Of a stretch of DNA of 30,757 bases, positions 30,530-30,757 are shown one piece after another (within the stretch, counting starts at the first letter, position 1; each line of letters opens with the position of its first letter). This DNA is from Lutibacter sp. (GTDB lineage Bacteria > Bacteroidota > Bacteroidia > Flavobacteriales > Flavobacteriaceae): NCBI GenBank assembly GCA_030599055.1, contig JAUVOS010000001.1, positions 1 to 30,757 on the forward strand. The letters are read 5' to 3'. The notes beneath the pieces were generated by a model that was not told the DNA's origin, ran no database searches, and worked only from the letters and a program-made list of their open reading frames with translations. A program made the translations under genes and the position numbers.

Positions 30530-30745
30530 TTATTCTACTAGTTTAACAAGCAAACTATTTTCTGTTTTTTCAACCTTAACCAAATTGTTTTTAGTCAAGC
30601 CTTTAATGGCTTTATCCCATTTTTTGTTACTCAATCCTGATTGTGATTTCAAATCAATTAAAGCAATTGGCGAATTTGATTTTAAAAGATTAAAAACTGC
30701 TTTTTCCTCTTCTGTCATGGCAACTGCTTTCTTTTCTGGTTTCAT
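30530..30745 (-). CDS. Small winged-helix-like protein, copy 2
   Basis: 71 residues from ATG 30745; Met10 (30718) is an alternative start. The sequence reads MKPEKKAVAMTEEEKAVFNL and then the same winged-helix-like region as the gene at 26780 (DLKSQSGLSNKKWDKAIKGL, KVEKTENSLLVKL). Its helix 1 (EEEKAVFNLLKSN) is intact, so this is the better formed of the two copies. Such small proteins are common in Bacteroidota and are assumed to bind DNA, without proof. Upstream sequence is cut by the window edge. Confidence 0.75.
   Translation of the reverse strand: MKPEKKAVAMTEEEKAVFNLLKSNSPIALIDLKSQSGLSNKKWDKAIKGLTKNNLVKVEKTENSLLVKLVE
30536..30685 (-). repeat. 150-bp direct repeat, copy 2 (pairs with 26783-26932)
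   Basis: See copy 1: about 16 differences in 150 bases by hand alignment, same orientation, offset 3753 bases. Together the copies bracket the exported two-gene unit. Confidence 0.85.
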
Positions 30746-30757
30746 TTGCGGAAAGAA

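Overview
The window is AT-rich chromosomal DNA from a member of the Bacteroidota, almost certainly a Flavobacteriaceae-type bacterium. The evidence is a complete gldKLMN cluster (gliding motility and type IX secretion motor/core), a protein with a type IX C-terminal sorting domain, weak Shine-Dalgarno sequences, and several promoters of the Bacteroidota form TTTG-(18 to 21)-TAnnTTTG. It reads as ordinary core genome plus a small accessory stretch at the right end. I see no CRISPR array, insertion sequence, prophage or integrase.

Layout. 1-4.1 kb: the start of a Bcp-type peroxiredoxin (cut by the left edge), a DUF456 membrane protein, a small basic secreted protein, then a two-gene minus-strand unit of a PLP-dependent ACC deaminase/D-cysteine desulfhydrase-like enzyme and a LysM-glucosaminidase lipoprotein. 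4.2-6 kb: tRNA-Lys(TTT) with its own promoter and terminator, and an MlaE/MlaF-type lipid ABC transporter pair. 6-10.2 kb: a MITE-like repeat, an ABC-F ATPase, a probable lipoprotein resembling the FmdE family, and an FAD-dependent amino-acid-oxidase-like enzyme. 10.2-18.8 kb, all minus strand: topA, an arginase-fold protein that has lost metal ligands, then gldK, gldL, gldM and gldN, ending in a strong terminator. 19-26 kb, plus strand and divergent from topA: miaB, a sigma-54 type activator without a receiver domain, lptE, an unknown protein with a TPR-like tail, secG, groES and groEL. 26-30.7 kb, minus strand: a Mn-type superoxide dismutase, then two near-duplicate small winged-helix genes flanking a pair of exported genes: a large tail-fibre-like protein with a probable Peptidase_G2-like C-terminal region, and a small type IX sorted protein.

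How the genes work together. GldK/L/M/N are the cell-envelope motor and outer ring of the type IX system, which would export proteins such as the one at 29.6-30.1 kb. SecG, LptE, the Mla pair and the LysM hydrolase are general envelope biogenesis functions; GroES/GroEL, Sod and Bcp are stress functions.

The features least explained by standard annotation are: a set of intergenic tandem arrays that share a 7-bp period but have unrelated unit sequences (notably seven units in the predicted topA 5' leader and eight units before lptE); the inactive-looking arginase homologue upstream of gldK; a probable leaderless mRNA; a 5 x 10-residue minisatellite in the LysM protein; and the duplicated winged-helix genes bracketing the exported pair. 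None of these is strong enough to be called a new biological system on sequence reading alone.
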